NCBI RefSeq assembly: GCF_026278345.1
Contig: NZ_CP111085.1
Coordinates: 4,994,282 to 5,058,281 of the forward strand
DNA length: 64,000 bases
DNA from: Tellurirhabdus rosea
GTDB lineage: Bacteria; Bacteroidota; Bacteroidia; Cytophagales; Spirosomataceae
Direction: 5' to 3'
Of this stretch, positions 1-8,099 are shown one piece after another; the first letter of the stretch is position 1, and the number at the start of each line of letters is the position of its first letter. Under the pieces are notes generated by a model. That model saw only the letters and a list, made by a program, of their open reading frames with translations. It was not told the DNA's origin and ran no database searches. The translations under genes were made by a program, and so were the position numbers.

Positions 1-460
1 TTTTCTGGAAGAAGGCGATATTGGCGAAACCATCACCGAACGCATGGCCGCTTACTGGCCCGCCGCTACGCTGGTGGCGGATCCGGTGGGCCTGCAGCCG
101 CTGGCCGATTCCATCTTCACGGCCACTCCCGCCCGTCCGCTTCGGCTGCTGGTGCGCGGCTCGGACTTTCAGGTGAAAGTGTGGGAGGCGCTGCTGAAAA
201 TTCCCGAAGGGCGCGTGGTCAGTTACGACCAGCTGGCCGCTGCGGTGGGCATGCCGACGGCTTCGCGGGCGGTTGGGACGGCGGTGGGGGCCAACCCGGT
301 GGGGTATCTGATTCCCTGCCACCGGGTTATCCGGAAAACGGGGATTTTTGGGCAGTACCGCTGGGGGAGCCTGCGAAAAACGGCCATGCTCGGCTGGGAG
401 GCCGCCCGGACGCAGCCCGCCGAAAAACAGATGTCCGCAGAGGCCCCGTTTCTTTCCTGA
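1..460 (+). CDS. Methylated-DNA--protein-cysteine methyltransferase, 5' end outside window
   Basis: Suicide repair enzyme that moves the alkyl group of O6-alkylguanine to its own cysteine. The reading frame is open from base 2, so the gene begins upstream of the window; the first ATG inside (44) is probably internal. The C-terminal domain has the core start FQVKVWEALLKIPEGRVVSY, the active-site motif PCHRVI (Cys codon at 317-319) and a YRWGSLRKTAML tail typical of Ada. The part upstream of the window could hold an AraC-type Ada regulatory domain, but this cannot be seen. It is followed 54 nt later by an AlkA-type glycosylase on the same strand, consistent with an alkylation-repair operon. Ogt versus Ada cannot be decided from this fragment. 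Confidence 0.9.
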   Translation, partial: FLEEGDIGETITERMAAYWPAATLVADPVGLQPLADSIFTATPARPLRLLVRGSDFQVKVWEALLKIPEGRVVSYDQLAAAVGMPTASRAVGTAVGANPVGYLIPCHRVIRKTGIFGQYRWGSLRKTAMLGWEAARTQPAEKQMSAEAPFLS

Positions 461-514
461 ATACCTTATTTTCAATCCGTGGCGTTCCATCAACCGCGCC
501 GCTGGCTACACTGC

Positions 515-1126
515 ATGGAGAATACAATTCCCCCGATATTGCTGCAGGACCCCGTTCTGGCCCGTATTATTGACACAACACCCGCTCCGAAGGTGACGAT
601 GGAGGAGAATGTACCCGACCGGGTGTACCTCGCTCTGCTCGAAAGCATCGTTTCGCAGCAGATTTCGGTCAAGGCCGCTGACTCTATTTTTGCGCGTTTC
701 CGGGCACTTTTTCCGGATCAGTATCCGCACCCCGACCAGCTGCTCAGCCTGCCCACCGAAACGCTGCGGGGCGCGGGCCTGTCGGGGCAGAAGGTCATTT
801 ATCTCAAAAGCGTCGCGGAGTTTGCCCTGCAGAACCGCCTGGACCTGCCTTTTCTGAACGGCCTTAGTGACGACGAGATCGTGAACTACCTGGTTCCCAT
901 CAAAGGCGTCGGGCGGTGGACGGTCGAAATGATGCTGATGTTCGTGCTGGACCGGCCGGACGTGTTTCCGGTGGACGATCTGGTCATCCGCCAGAAAATG
1001 GTCCGCGCCTACGAACTGACCGAAACGGGCCGACCGCTCTACAAACGGCTGCACGACATCGCCGAAGCCTGGCGCCCTCACCGCACGCTGGCGTGCCGGT
1101 ATTTGTGGCGGTGGAAAGGGGAATGA
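515..1126 (+). CDS. DNA-3-methyladenine glycosylase II family (AlkA-like)
   Basis: Base-excision glycosylase that removes alkylated purines; 203 residues from ATG 515. An in-frame GTG at 479 would add 12 residues with no family resemblance, so the ATG is preferred. The helix-hairpin-helix is at about residues 127-138 (LVPIKGVGRWTV), followed by the HhH-GPD catalytic region FPVDDLVIR, where D155 matches the second Asp of the E. coli AlkA DD pair. The N-terminal TBP-like domain of E. coli AlkA is absent, as in the short HhH-GPD glycosylases. It lies directly after the methyltransferase and is probably cotranscribed with it. The stop codon lies inside an 8-bp-period repeat shared with the convergent gene downstream. 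Confidence 0.88.
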   Translation: MENTIPPILLQDPVLARIIDTTPAPKVTMEENVPDRVYLALLESIVSQQISVKAADSIFARFRALFPDQYPHPDQLLSLPTETLRGAGLSGQKVIYLKSVAEFALQNRLDLPFLNGLSDDEIVNYLVPIKGVGRWTVEMMLMFVLDRPDVFPVDDLVIRQKMVRAYELTETGRPLYKRLHDIAEAWRPHRTLACRYLWRWKGE

Positions 1127-1211
1127 TTGAATGACTGAATGACTGAATAGCTTCGCAGAGCTGGAATGTGCGAAGCCATTCAATCATTCAGTCATTCATC
1201 ATTCAGTCATT
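1121..1211. repeat. Octamer repeat cluster forming an imperfect inverted repeat between convergent genes
   Basis: The unit TGAATGAC recurs at 1121-1149, and its complement fills 1178-1211. Between them a perfect 8-bp hairpin GCTTCGCA/TGCGAAGC (1150-1157, 1169-1176) closes the structure. The stop codons of both convergent genes (TGA 1124-1126 and TAA 1212-1210) lie at its edges. It may act as a two-way terminator. A related but longer element is at 13551-13702. Confidence 0.75.
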
Positions 1212-2442
1212 ACACCTTCGTGTCCGCGAATTGCCGGATTTCCGGGTGGACAAACAGCGTTTCCAGCCGCAGATCGCCGTTGGTCCGGTTGACGGTCCAG
1301 GCTTCGGACACGACCGTGAGATTGTTCTGGTCGATGTAATCCAGTTTGACGGTTTTGCCCTGAATGGTCATGAGCGCGAATCCGTTGTAGCCGACATCCC
1401 GCCGTTTCAGCCGTTCGCGGACGCGCTGGTCGTGCAGGCGCAGCTTGTTTTCGTGGCCCTGGTCCGGCGCATCGATTTCGACCGGCATACCGCCGATGCC
1501 GACGCAGCGCCCCCAGGCCCGGATGCCGTCGGACAACCCGTGCTGGTCGTAAAACGTGAGCCGGTGCTCGTGGCCCCAGATCCAGACAACGGGCCGGTCG
1601 GCCTCGCCAAAAATTTCCCGCAACTGCTTTCCGACGATCGGGTGGTCGTCCCGGAACGAAGAATAATAAGGGTGGTGGCTGAGCAGGATAATGCCCCGGG
1701 TGTCGGTGGGGTCGCCGAGCTTTACGATGTTTTTGAGCCAGGCCACCTGTTCCTCGCGCAGCTGGCAATCGGGTTTGAAGAGCACTTCCAGAAACGGCCG
1801 GTTGGTGGAGGTGTAGCCCGTGTCGAGGCCGATAATCCGCCAATGTTCGTGTTCGAGGCAGAAAAAACCGGCCTGCTGGGTGGCCACCGCGCCGTTTTTG
1901 CGGATTTTCATGGCCGGAAGCAGCTTTTCGAAATAGGCGCGCCCGTTGCTGTACATCTCGTGGTTGCCCGAAAGCGCCAGACTGCCGTGGCTGCCGTAGT
2001 GCCACGACGAATGCGGGGCCAGAAAGTTGTCCTCCACCTCCTGCGGCGTCCCCACGTAATAAATGTCTCCCAGATGAATCGTATAATCCGGCTGATAGGT
2101 TGAAACGAGGTGGCCGATCTGGTCGGATTCGACCGTGTCGCTGGCCCAGTCGGAGAGGAGCGCCAGGGTGGTTTTTCCGTCGGTCACTTCCAGCGGGTAG
2201 AGGCCGTCATCGCCGTTGCGGGGGTAGAACTGGTAGGGGACTTTCGGGCCAAACCGGCTTTTGGCGTAATGAAAGGCGAAGCCCATGAGGTTACTCCAGA
2301 AGAAGGCGCTGAGGAGGTTGGTGGTGGTGCCTGTATACTTCGTTTTTTTCTCGTACAAGGCCACCTGCGTCTTCAGGTGATTTTCGAGCTTGCTGTGGCC
2401 GAGGTTGACGTACTGCTGCGTATCGCGTTTCTGAGGGTCCAT
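1210..2442 (-). CDS. Calcineurin-like metallophosphoesterase, purple-acid-phosphatase-like
   Basis: Probable metal-dependent phosphohydrolase of 410 residues; substrate unknown. ATG 2442 is preferred over a TTG two codons upstream. Metal-site motifs in order: LLSDWASD (D98), LGDIYYVG (D126 with a following Tyr), LSGNHEMYS (N160, H161), LLSHHPYY, and WGHEHR near the middle of the protein. The first motif lacks the His of the usual D-x-H and the second carries GDxxY, as in purple acid phosphatases. No signal peptide is evident, so it is probably cytoplasmic. It follows the terminator of the LruC gene and is likely transcribed on its own. Confidence 0.82.
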   Translation of the reverse strand: MDPQKRDTQQYVNLGHSKLENHLKTQVALYEKKTKYTGTTTNLLSAFFWSNLMGFAFHYAKSRFGPKVPYQFYPRNGDDGLYPLEVTDGKTTLALLSDWASDTVESDQIGHLVSTYQPDYTIHLGDIYYVGTPQEVEDNFLAPHSSWHYGSHGSLALSGNHEMYSNGRAYFEKLLPAMKIRKNGAVATQQAGFFCLEHEHWRIIGLDTGYTSTNRPFLEVLFKPDCQLREEQVAWLKNIVKLGDPTDTRGIILLSHHPYYSSFRDDHPIVGKQLREIFGEADRPVVWIWGHEHRLTFYDQHGLSDGIRAWGRCVGIGGMPVEIDAPDQGHENKLRLHDQRVRERLKRRDVGYNGFALMTIQGKTVKLDYIDQNNLTVVSEAWTVNRTNGDLRLETLFVHPEIRQFADTKV

Positions 2443-2452
2443 GCCCAAATAT

Positions 2453-2481
2453 AAAAAAACTCCCGCCGATGGGGCGGGAGT
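2453..2481 (-). terminator. Rho-independent terminator of the LruC gene
   Basis: On the minus strand a 9-bp GC-rich stem (ACTCCCGCC/GGCGGGAGT, 2481-2473 and 2467-2459) with a 5-nt loop is followed by seven T residues. It lies 26 nt past the stop codon at 2507. Confidence 0.9.
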
Positions 2482-2506
2482 CTTAGGAAATGCAACCGAA
2501 GGAGGA

Positions 2507-4555
2507 TTACTTCTTGAAGATGTTTTCCGTCTTGCGGTAGTTCGTCTTGTTCATGTACCAGTCTTTATACTGCGCGCCACCCGTAGCCGCCCACTGGAAG
2601 AAGTTCAGGTGCGTGTTCAGGATGGACGTGCGCTCGAACGGATAGTCAAACTCTACCGGAATGTTCAGCGCCCACGGCATGTTGCTGTCGTCCTTGTAGA
2701 ACTTGTTCAGGCCGGGGTTGGTCTTGTCGTTACCCGTACCGAAGTAGGCTACGTTCGCTTTGGTCGTCGGCTGGTGGTTGGCCAGGTGGATTTCCCGGCC
2801 GCGCTCGTTGCGGGCGATCAGGAAAGTATTGTACGGAGCCGTACCCAGCGCCGCCCGCGTCACCGGCGTGTTGAACGTCAGGTCAACCGTGAAGATTTTG
2901 CCTTCGTACGTGGTCTTGCCCGATTCCGTATTCACGAACAGGCTCGTCGCCGGGGCCGAAATCATGTCGTAGGCGTTCTGGAACGGAATCAGCGTAATGT
3001 TGGTCTGGCCCGCTTCCGAGGTTAGCGTTTTGGTCGTGTTCGTGCGGGTGTCGGTCGACTTGGCCGTTTTGATGTTGGACGCGGCAACCGGCATCTGGAT
3101 ACCCCAGCCGTTCTTGAACGAGGCCCCGATGGCCCGTACTTTCAGCTTGGTCTTGACGTCAACGATCTCGTTTTTGGCGTTCAGCACTTCCTGGAAGTTG
3201 TAGCTCATCACCAGGTCATTGAAGTCGTAGTCGCCCTTGCTCGGCCACAGGTCTTCGTAAGCCAGCGTACCGTATACATCTTTAGCCGGCGTGTAGACGT
3301 TGAACGCGCGGTCCTTGTCGGTCGGGTACTCGTCGCGCGGGTCCGGAATTTCGTCGCCGTCGGTGTCCGTCGGCTTGTCCGTGGTCGGCAGCGGCGTTTT
3401 GTCAACGGCCGTGACCGGGTTGGAAGTGATGTAGAAAACAGCGTCGTTGTAGTCGTTATCGCAGACGATCGGCGTGTTCATCAGGCTCACGTCTTCGACG
3501 GCGAGCAGCACCCGGTCCGTAGCGACGTCATTCAGCACGACGAAGTGGCGGCGCTTGTTCGGATCGGATTCCGAGTTCAGGGCCGAGTGGCTGAAGTGAG
3601 CGTAGTTACCCTGAGCAATGTCTCCGTTGGAGGTGTTGTAGGCGTCGGCCAGCATGAAGAAACCGATGCTCGTACCGGCCGGGAAACGACCGATGTGCAC
3701 CCGGTGACCCGATACCAGCGAGCCGTTGCTGCCCACCATCGACACGTTCGGGAAGATGATCGTCGGGTTCTGGAGCTGGTTTACGCTGGTGATGGTCGCG
3801 CTTTTGTCGTACGTATAGAAGCCGAGCGAGTTTTTCCAGCCCGCGCCTTCGGTAACGAACGTAACCCATACGTCGGCCAGTTCGGTGATGTCGAGCGTGG
3901 TCGGCGCGTTGTTGGCGATGTACTCCGGGTGCGTCGTCGACAGCGGCTTGCTTTCCGGCAGAGAAGCCGTGATGCGGTCGTAGAACGCCTGTTCGATGGC
4001 GTCCGGCGTGTTGGAAACGAGGTAGTTCGGCAGGCCGTTGTTGTTCCAGGAACCGAGGGTCTTGATGTTCGGAATCCGCGTGTTGCTGATGCTGGCCGTT
4101 ACGCTGGCTTCTGCCGAAATACGGCCGCCGGGGTTGGAACCGCCGAACGTGGCTACCACCTGGTTGCTGCTCAGGGTAATCACCTGGCTGCTGGGGATAC
4201 CGGGATAAGTCGTCCGGATTTCCACCTGTCCGAGGTGGTTGGCCAGCCGGTGCTTCATTTCAAAAACCCCGTTTGCCGAAGTCACGCCGCTGAAAAGCAA
4301 CTGGTTGTCCGGCAGGCTGTAGACCGAGAACGGAACGCCGACCATCGGGTTGTTCCGGTTGGTCAGGGCCGTGATGCGGAACGCCACATCCTGGTCAGAA
4401 GCAAATGAGAAATTGTCCGGAATTTTGCTCAATACCGGGAGCGTCGGGTCAGTCGGCGTCGAGATACCGTCTGGTTTCTGACAGCCGCCAAGCGTCAGAA
4501 CCGCGCCAACCATCATGGTACCGATGGCGGCTTTTAAACGTACTGGTCTGGTCAT
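2507..4555 (-). CDS. LruC domain lipoprotein
   Basis: Probable surface lipoprotein of 682 residues. The N-terminus is a lipoprotein signal peptide with lipobox LTLGGC (C25). A middle region with AGWKNSLGFYTYD and DNDYNDAVFYIT resembles the DUF4114 fold. Around residue 395-410 is an Asp-rich calcium-type loop, DTDGDEIPDPRDEYP. The C-terminal about 270 residues, starting near VYGTLAYEDLWPSKGDYDFN and continuing DLVMSYNF, are the LruC domain (DUF4842) named after a Leptospira lipoprotein. Function is unknown; the Asp loops suggest calcium-stabilised extracellular domains. It is monocistronic, with a good Bacteroidota promoter upstream and its own terminator. Confidence 0.85.
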   Translation of the reverse strand: MTRPVRLKAAIGTMMVGAVLTLGGCQKPDGISTPTDPTLPVLSKIPDNFSFASDQDVAFRITALTNRNNPMVGVPFSVYSLPDNQLLFSGVTSANGVFEMKHRLANHLGQVEIRTTYPGIPSSQVITLSSNQVVATFGGSNPGGRISAEASVTASISNTRIPNIKTLGSWNNNGLPNYLVSNTPDAIEQAFYDRITASLPESKPLSTTHPEYIANNAPTTLDITELADVWVTFVTEGAGWKNSLGFYTYDKSATITSVNQLQNPTIIFPNVSMVGSNGSLVSGHRVHIGRFPAGTSIGFFMLADAYNTSNGDIAQGNYAHFSHSALNSESDPNKRRHFVVLNDVATDRVLLAVEDVSLMNTPIVCDNDYNDAVFYITSNPVTAVDKTPLPTTDKPTDTDGDEIPDPRDEYPTDKDRAFNVYTPAKDVYGTLAYEDLWPSKGDYDFNDLVMSYNFQEVLNAKNEIVDVKTKLKVRAIGASFKNGWGIQMPVAASNIKTAKSTDTRTNTTKTLTSEAGQTNITLIPFQNAYDMISAPATSLFVNTESGKTTYEGKIFTVDLTFNTPVTRAALGTAPYNTFLIARNERGREIHLANHQPTTKANVAYFGTGNDKTNPGLNKFYKDDSNMPWALNIPVEFDYPFERTSILNTHLNFFQWAATGGAQYKDWYMNKTNYRKTENIFKK

Positions 4556-4889
4556 AAAACGAAAGTGCTCAAGAGGGCCGCACCCTGGCCCGATTTGGTT
4601 AAGTACAGATGTAATCTGATAATATGGGAAACAATGAAATACCGGGCTGGTATTCAGGTAGGGGAAACGTAAACCTCCGGCTATACCCGTTGGGCGTAGC
4701 GGTCGTTTTCAGTCAGTGATCGTTCAGAGAAGATTGTCCGATAAAAGGACATGCAAAAGTAGATAAGTAAATTATACTAAGCAACAATAAGCAGAAAAAA
4801 ATAGTAAGTATGGTACTATTTAAATTTATTAAAGATAAGCTAATAATCTTCTGATTACGCGGTTATGGCCCTGTTATTCCATTTGATAA
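4556..4889. other. Intergenic region, 334 bp, holding the LruC promoter and long 5' leader
   Basis: AT-rich between about 4740 and 4860. The only signal identified is the minus-strand promoter at 4754-4787, which would give the LruC mRNA a leader of roughly 190 nt. No gene, tRNA or clear riboswitch fold was recognised. Confidence 0.6.
4754..4787 (-). promoter_or_regulatory. Bacteroidota-type promoter for the LruC gene
   Basis: Minus strand reads TTG, 20 nt, TACTTTTG: a perfect TAnnTTTG -7 element (4761-4754) and a TTG -33 element (4784-4782). The same TTG-N20-TAnnTTTG layout is seen before tRNA-Ser at 14220. Confidence 0.7.
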
Positions 4890-6287
4890 TCAGACATCGG
4901 TTATCTTGATGCGGAAACTGGTTCGTACTCTGAGGTGGACGTGGATGGCTTCCGGACGAATGGCTATTTGTCTGGGAATGAAACGAAAGGTCTGAATATC
5001 CAGGTCTGCTTTCCGGCCCGGACGGCCCCGTTCGAAGGCCGTCTCAATCTTGACCGGAATGGTAGAAAAATACCGATGCAGCGGCAACGACAGGGCCTGT
5101 TGCAGCGAGTCTTTCAGCATGTCGTGCAGGAAGTAATCGGCCGTATGGGGCAGCACATCCTCCGTGTGAATGTCGTACTCAAAATTGCGGACGGCGGCCG
5201 TCTGCCGCAGCGTATCAAAGGCCGGTCGGCCCCGGAAAAACAGCGTGCCGTTGATGGCGCCTTTCACCTTTGTCTCCAAAATGAGGGTATTGCCCCCGCC
5301 GTAGACCATCGCTTCCTGGATGGAAATGGACTGGGCTGCCACTTCGAGTTTTTTGTTTTTCAGGGTTCGTTTCAGCGCCAGGTTCAGGCGGTCGTAGGAA
5401 ACCCGGCTCAGCAGGTTCAGTTCCGTCACCGGCGGCAGGGTATCGGCCCGGCGCAGGGGCGGCAGCGCGGCCGGACGGAGGCTGTCGGGACGATCCCCAA
5501 AGTGGGTTTCGAGCCGCAGTTCCACCCGCAGCGGCACCACGATCGTCTTCCGATTGCCATAGACCTTGCTGGCCGAAATCGCGTACGGATGGGGCACCAG
5601 CCAGATGTTTTCGTAATTGCGGTTGATGCGCAGCGGCCGATGGAGGCTCCGCCAGATTTTTCCGATTTCCCGGTCCAGCCGGAGTTCCTGGTAGATGGCG
5701 GCACTGATGGCCTGTTCGATTTCGGGCCGGCGTTTCTGGAGAATTCTGTCAACGCGGCGCTTGACGTTGAACCGGATGCCCAGCAGTTTGACTTTGGGTT
5801 CGACCGTCCAGCGGTACCGCTTCAGGGTGACGCGGGTCAGAATCCGCCAGTTGGGCGTTACGGCCACCGGACTGTTGAACTCCACGTCCAGCGAGCCCAG
5901 CTGTTGCCGCTTGTGGTTCAGGTCCAGCGGATTGTCGATCCAGATGGTGATGGGCGCGCCAAACGACAGCCGTTTTCCGTCGAAGCTCATCCGGACCCGG
6001 CCCGAGCGGAGAACCCGCAGCCGGAGCACCGTTCCTTTGGTTTTGGGCAGGCTTTCCTGATCGACGAGGACTTCTCCCAGCGACTGGTTCACCTTTTCCT
6101 CCAGTTCCCGGACCTCGAAGAGGACGGGCGCGCTGAGGTAGGAGGGACCAATGGCCAGCGTGTCGTCGAACGCAGTGGCATCGGGCGGCTGGGGCTTTAC
6201 GCGTTTGCAGGAAATCACACTTATGCCGACGAGCAGGCCCAGCAACAGCCACCAACTGCCCGCCGGACACATCGTCCGGTTTTTCAT
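4890..6287 (-). CDS. DUF4403 family lipoprotein
   Basis: Predicted lipoprotein of 465 residues with lipobox ISVISC (C27). The body matches DUF4403 by its opening SAPVLFEVRELEEKVNQSLG and by its alternation of beta-rich segments with helices such as VDRILQKRRPEIEQAISAA. Such proteins are thought to be lipid-binding, duplicated barrel-like folds in the periplasm or outer membrane; no biochemical role is established. The stop codon is about 335 nt before the LruC start with a promoter between them, so the two are separate units. Confidence 0.82.
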   Translation of the reverse strand: MKNRTMCPAGSWWLLLGLLVGISVISCKRVKPQPPDATAFDDTLAIGPSYLSAPVLFEVRELEEKVNQSLGEVLVDQESLPKTKGTVLRLRVLRSGRVRMSFDGKRLSFGAPITIWIDNPLDLNHKRQQLGSLDVEFNSPVAVTPNWRILTRVTLKRYRWTVEPKVKLLGIRFNVKRRVDRILQKRRPEIEQAISAAIYQELRLDREIGKIWRSLHRPLRINRNYENIWLVPHPYAISASKVYGNRKTIVVPLRVELRLETHFGDRPDSLRPAALPPLRRADTLPPVTELNLLSRVSYDRLNLALKRTLKNKKLEVAAQSISIQEAMVYGGGNTLILETKVKGAINGTLFFRGRPAFDTLRQTAAVRNFEYDIHTEDVLPHTADYFLHDMLKDSLQQALSLPLHRYFSTIPVKIETAFERGRPGRKADLDIQTFRFIPRQIAIRPEAIHVHLRVRTSFRIKITDV

Positions 6288-6298
6288 CGTTGAAAGAC

Positions 6299-6331
6299 AA
6301 AAAAAAGACTACGCCTCAGACGGTCGTAGCC
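6299..6331 (-). terminator. Terminator overlapping the end of the Cys-rich peptide gene
   Basis: On the minus strand GGCTACG and CGTAGTC pair (one G-T wobble) around an 11-nt loop containing the stop codon, followed by eight T residues. Confidence 0.7.
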
Positions 6332-6486
6332 TTGTTTGTTTTACCGGTAAGTGCCGTTTTCTCCTCTCCGCAGCCACATCCTTTGGCACAGCCCGTTTTT
6401 TTTGCAAATACGGTCCGATACACGCGCCGCCCGATGTACAACAGGGCTCCCAGAAAGAGTAGGCCGATAATGAGTTGTTCGATCAT
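6316..6486 (-). CDS. Small Cys-rich membrane protein (FeoB-associated type)
   Basis: A 56-residue protein read directly from the minus strand. It begins MIEQLIIGLLFLGALLYIG, a single transmembrane helix, then a basic stretch RRVYRTVFAKK and a cysteine cluster CAKGCGCGEE. This layout (short helix, then C-x3-C-x-C) is that of the FeoB-associated Cys-rich membrane proteins that usually sit at the end of ferrous-iron uptake operons. No feoA or feoB is visible here, so the link to iron is inference. The gene lies between yfiT (stop at 6536) and the DUF4403 gene and has its own terminator. Confidence 0.7.
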   Translation of the reverse strand: MIEQLIIGLLFLGALLYIGRRVYRTVFAKKTGCAKGCGCGEEKTALTGKTNKATTV

Positions 6487-6535
6487 GCGCTGTATCGGGT
6501 TGACGAAGCGTCCTATGTCGGGGCGCTCGTATTTC

Positions 6536-7090
6536 CTAAACGACGCTGCGCAGCCAATTGTTCCGTTCCGCTAGTTTGCGGACATGCTGATAATGGTGCT
6601 CGCCATGCCAGGCGTACAGACCCGCCACTTCGGCCAGGACATACGTCCGCTGGTAGCCCGGATGGTAGTAGGTACGCCGGAACTGTTCGTCGGTCAGCTT
6701 GTCGAGGACGGTGACCCAGCGCTGGTGCAGATTGCTCAGAATCACCAGCGACGGGGCGATGCTGAGGCGGTAGTCCGGCAGCTCGGCCCAGGCCGCTTCG
6801 TCGTAGCCTTTGACCTGCGGGTTCTCTTCGGTCACGGCCAGTTTGGTCCGGATGTAGGCGTTCATGTGGCTGTCGACGAGGTGGTGCACAACCTGCCGGA
6901 CGGTCCAGCCGCCGGGCCGGTACGGGGTGTCGAGCCGTTCGTCGCCCCACTTGCCGACCAGTTCGGTCAGGTTGTGCGGCAGGATGGCGATGGAGGCGAG
7001 TTGTTCCTTGATGGTTTCCATCGAATACGGCTGGCCGTACTCAAATTTACCGATTGGGTAGCGGAGGAGTTCGAGGTCGTGGTTTTGCAT
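6536..7090 (-). CDS. yfiT: YfiT/BstA-type DinB-fold metal-dependent transferase
   Basis: DinB-like four-helix protein of 184 residues. The family includes YfiT, a nickel/zinc-binding putative hydrolase, and BstA, a bacillithiol S-transferase. The N-terminal signature DLELLRYPIGKFEYGQPYS is characteristic. The metal ligands are expected to be a His of WTVRQVVHHLVDSH (about residue 69-70) and two His of YAWHGEHHYQH (H162 and H166), matching the HxxxH spacing of YfiT. Some Bacteroidota make bacillithiol, which makes a detoxification role plausible but unproven. It is cytoplasmic with no signal peptide, and is followed on the same strand by the small Cys-rich gene 49 nt later. Confidence 0.88.
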   Translation of the reverse strand: MQNHDLELLRYPIGKFEYGQPYSMETIKEQLASIAILPHNLTELVGKWGDERLDTPYRPGGWTVRQVVHHLVDSHMNAYIRTKLAVTEENPQVKGYDEAAWAELPDYRLSIAPSLVILSNLHQRWVTVLDKLTDEQFRRTYYHPGYQRTYVLAEVAGLYAWHGEHHYQHVRKLAERNNWLRSVV

Positions 7091-7167
7091 AAGGTCGGTG
7101 TTTGGAGGATGAACAAAAACAACCCGCCGATTGAACGGCGGGAAAAAACGGACGAATCCGGGTGTGC

Positions 7168-7213
7168 TAACCGTTTCAACGGTTTTGACACCCCGAAACC
7201 GTTGAAACGGTTA
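7168..7213. repeat. 18-bp perfect hairpin with self-palindromic arms
   Basis: Arms 7168-7185 and 7196-7213 are exact reverse complements around a 10-nt spacer. Each arm is itself nearly palindromic (AACCGTT-2 nt-AACGGTT). It lies between suhB (stop 7263) and yfiT (start 7090), where it could attenuate or process the message. Confidence 0.8.
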
Positions 7214-7243
7214 ACCGGCAGGAAGGCAGCTAACCGCCGTGGA

Positions 7244-7261
7244 CCCCGGTTGAGACCGGGG
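7244..7261 (-). terminator. GC-rich hairpin just after the suhB stop
   Basis: CCCCGGT/ACCGGGG, 7-bp stem with a 4-nt loop, beginning one base beyond the stop codon. There is no T-run, so it may be an RNA-stabilising or Rho-assisted structure rather than an intrinsic terminator. Confidence 0.45.
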
Positions 7262-7262
7262 C

Positions 7263-8066
7263 TTATCGGTCCCAGTAATCCCGGATGGCCGCCACCAGTT
7301 CCGGCTGCATGGCGCATCCGGCGATGACGTCCCCGCGAAAAAGAAACTCGTCGCCACCGTAAAAATCGGTCACAATTCCGCCCGCTTCCCGGACCAGAAC
7401 GACGCCCGCGGCCATGTCCCAGGAGTTCAGGTTGTATTCGTAAAACGCCTCGAAACGGCCGCAGGCGACATACGCCAGGTCGATGGCCGCCGAGCCGAGC
7501 CGCCGCAGGCCGTGGGTTTTCTGCATCAGCGACTGCAGAATGTCGAGGTATTTGTTCATCCCCTCGAAGCGGTAGTACGGAAAACCGGTCGCGATGAGGC
7601 TGTCGGCGAGTTTCTGGGCGGGCGAAACCCGAATCTGTTCGTCGTTGCAGTAAGCCCCGCCGCCTTCCCAGGCGCTGAACACCTCGTTGCGGTTGCCGTC
7701 GAAGATGACGCCCGCGATGGGTTTGCCGTGCTGCGTCAGTCCCACGCTGACGCAGAAGATGGGCAGCTGGTGAATGAAATTGGTCGTGCCGTCGAGCGGG
7801 TCGATGATCCAGTTCAGGCCGTTGGGGTCCGACTGCTCGCCGGTCGTGCCTTCTTCGGTGATGAAACCGGCTTCCGGCAGCAGCTGGCTCAGCCGTTCGA
7901 CCAGCCGTTTTTCGGCTTCTTTATCGACGTACGAAACAAGGTTGTTGAGGTCCTTGTACTCAATCCGGCCCCGGTCGAAAGCCCGGGCTTCCTGATGAAT
8001 GAACGCTCCGGCTTCTCTGGTAATGCCGACAAGCTGTTGCGTAAGCGCTTTTAAATCGTGGCTCAT
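7263..8066 (-). CDS. suhB: Inositol-1-monophosphatase family protein
   Basis: Mg-dependent phosphatase of 267 residues acting on inositol phosphate or related sugar phosphates. The metal-site motifs are complete: the EE pair in GFITEEG (E71, E72), WIIDPLDGTTNF (D89, D92) and the C-terminal SWDMAAGVVLVREAGG. Length is normal for the family. The next gene upstream (DUF4105, stop at 8100) is only 33 nt away on the same strand, so the two may be cotranscribed with rsmI. SuhB-like members can also influence rRNA transcription; that role cannot be judged from sequence. Confidence 0.9.
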   Translation of the reverse strand: MSHDLKALTQQLVGITREAGAFIHQEARAFDRGRIEYKDLNNLVSYVDKEAEKRLVERLSQLLPEAGFITEEGTTGEQSDPNGLNWIIDPLDGTTNFIHQLPIFCVSVGLTQHGKPIAGVIFDGNRNEVFSAWEGGGAYCNDEQIRVSPAQKLADSLIATGFPYYRFEGMNKYLDILQSLMQKTHGLRRLGSAAIDLAYVACGRFEAFYEYNLNSWDMAAGVVLVREAGGIVTDFYGGDEFLFRGDVIAGCAMQPELVAAIRDYWDR

Positions 8067-8099
8067 GAAAAATGGGTCAATGGTCAGTGGATTCTTGTC

